Positions 5,336 to 5,523 of a DNA stretch of 5,523 nt are shown piece after piece. The notes below the pieces were generated by a model, which was not told the origin of the DNA, did not search any database, and saw only the letters and a program-made list of their open reading frames with translations. This stretch comes from an uncultured Peptococcaceae bacterium. Lineage in GTDB: Bacteria; Bacillota; Peptococcia; Peptococcales; Peptococcaceae. Where the stretch lies: positions 1 to 5,523 of the forward strand of contig CAMFFG010000096.1 in NCBI GenBank assembly GCA_945949655.1, in the 5' to 3' direction. The position numbers were made by a program, and so were the translations under genes. How positions within the stretch are numbered: position 1 is the stretch's first letter; each line of letters starts with the position of its first letter.

Positions 5336-5386
5336 TCAAGGTACCTTTACAAAATGAAAAATATTGTGCTATAATATCAAGGTACC
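5336..5386 (+). promoter_or_regulatory. Strong promoter bracketed by two perfect TCAAGGTACC repeats (candidate autoregulated operator)
   Basis: The promoter has -35 TTTACA (5346-5351) and an extended -10 TGC-TATAAT (5367-5375) at 18-bp spacing. TCAAGGTACC occurs identically at 5336-5345, abutting the -35 box, and at 5377-5386, over the predicted start. The first copy extends to the near-palindrome TCAAGGTACCTTTA. Repressor sites at both flanks would block polymerase, as is usual for autorepressed MarR-type genes. The repressor's identity is inferred from the downstream reading frame. Confidence 0.7.
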
Positions 5387-5417
5387 AAAAGAAAAATGAG
5401 AGAAAGAGGGCGTTTAT

Positions 5418-5495
5418 ATGCAAAATCGATATCAGACGCTGGATCTGAACAACAAGCTGATCTGGAATTTTCGCGATATCAGTCATACCAGCTAA
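5418..5495 (+). pseudogene. N-terminal fragment of a probable MarR-family regulator
   Basis: The ATG at 5418 follows a purine-rich ribosome site (AGAGGG, 5405-5410) and the strong bracketed promoter. It encodes only 25 residues before TAA at 5493: MQNRYQTLDLNN, then KLIWNFRDISHTS. The (L)NN-L-WN-RDI-HT pattern resembles the first helix of a group of Bacillota MarR-type repressors, which normally continues with a (M)R-x-L-x-EGKGSQ-like segment. That continuation is missing. The frame breaks at about 5489 and the following 34 bases do not look like the same gene. The gene is therefore probably interrupted by a mobile element or a join. An alternative is a genuine 25-residue peptide, which the regulator-like pattern makes less likely. 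Confidence 0.5.
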
Positions 5496-5523
5496 CATGT
5501 TACAAATGTATACGTAGTTAACT
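5490..5523. other. Palindrome-rich tail, possible end of an inserted element
   Basis: After the break in the MarR-like frame, 34 bases contain the perfect palindromes TAACATGTTA (5493-5502), GTATAC (5508-5513), TACGTA (5511-5516) and AGTTAACT (5516-5523). This could be the terminal region of a transposon or integrative element, cut by the window edge. No known element end was recognised. Confidence 0.3.

Overview
The window looks like a Bacillota (Firmicutes) chromosome fragment, probably from an anaerobic gut-type Clostridia or Negativicutes lineage. This rests on the style of the UvrC, PucR-type and MarR-type protein fragments, the strong purine-rich ribosome binding sites and the A/T-rich intergenic promoters. 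It is not a phylogenetic placement. No tRNA, rRNA or CRISPR array is visible. Both ends appear to be breakpoints: housekeeping or regulatory genes are cut there, so assembly or rearrangement history must be kept in mind.

Layout. Positions 1 to about 240 hold an unannotated internal fragment of uvrC on the minus strand. It meets, head to head, a PucR/CdaR-type regulator on the plus strand that has lost its 5' half (real homology from about 230 to 1091). Next comes a 211-bp control region with a concentric dyad, a good promoter and a leader hairpin. A class III aminotransferase follows (1303-2685), then a second control region with another hairpin and a small dyad, then a group III metal-dependent alcohol dehydrogenase (2837-3973) closed by a textbook intrinsic terminator (3999-4030).

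Downstream the character changes to accessory DNA. A 40-codon remnant of the C-terminus of a type I restriction-modification M subunit (hsdM, 4119-4241) lies 3 nt upstream of an intact RhuM-family gene (4245-5285). Last is a strong promoter bracketed by perfect 10-bp repeats, driving the first 24 or so codons of what looks like a MarR-family regulator. That reading frame breaks at about 5490 into unrelated, palindrome-rich sequence.

How the genes work together. The aminotransferase and dehydrogenase form a two-step amine-disposal module: transamination of an omega-amino compound to an aldehyde, then reduction of that aldehyde to an alcohol. The pairing and the aminotransferase's family features best fit taurine to sulfoacetaldehyde to isethionate (Toa/TauF type). 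GABA to 4-hydroxybutyrate and beta-alanine to 3-hydroxypropionate remain possible. Both genes have codon use much more biased than their neighbours, suggesting very high expression. The adjacent PucR-type protein is the natural candidate activator, and a GTGC-N4-GCAC dyad occurs upstream of both enzyme genes.
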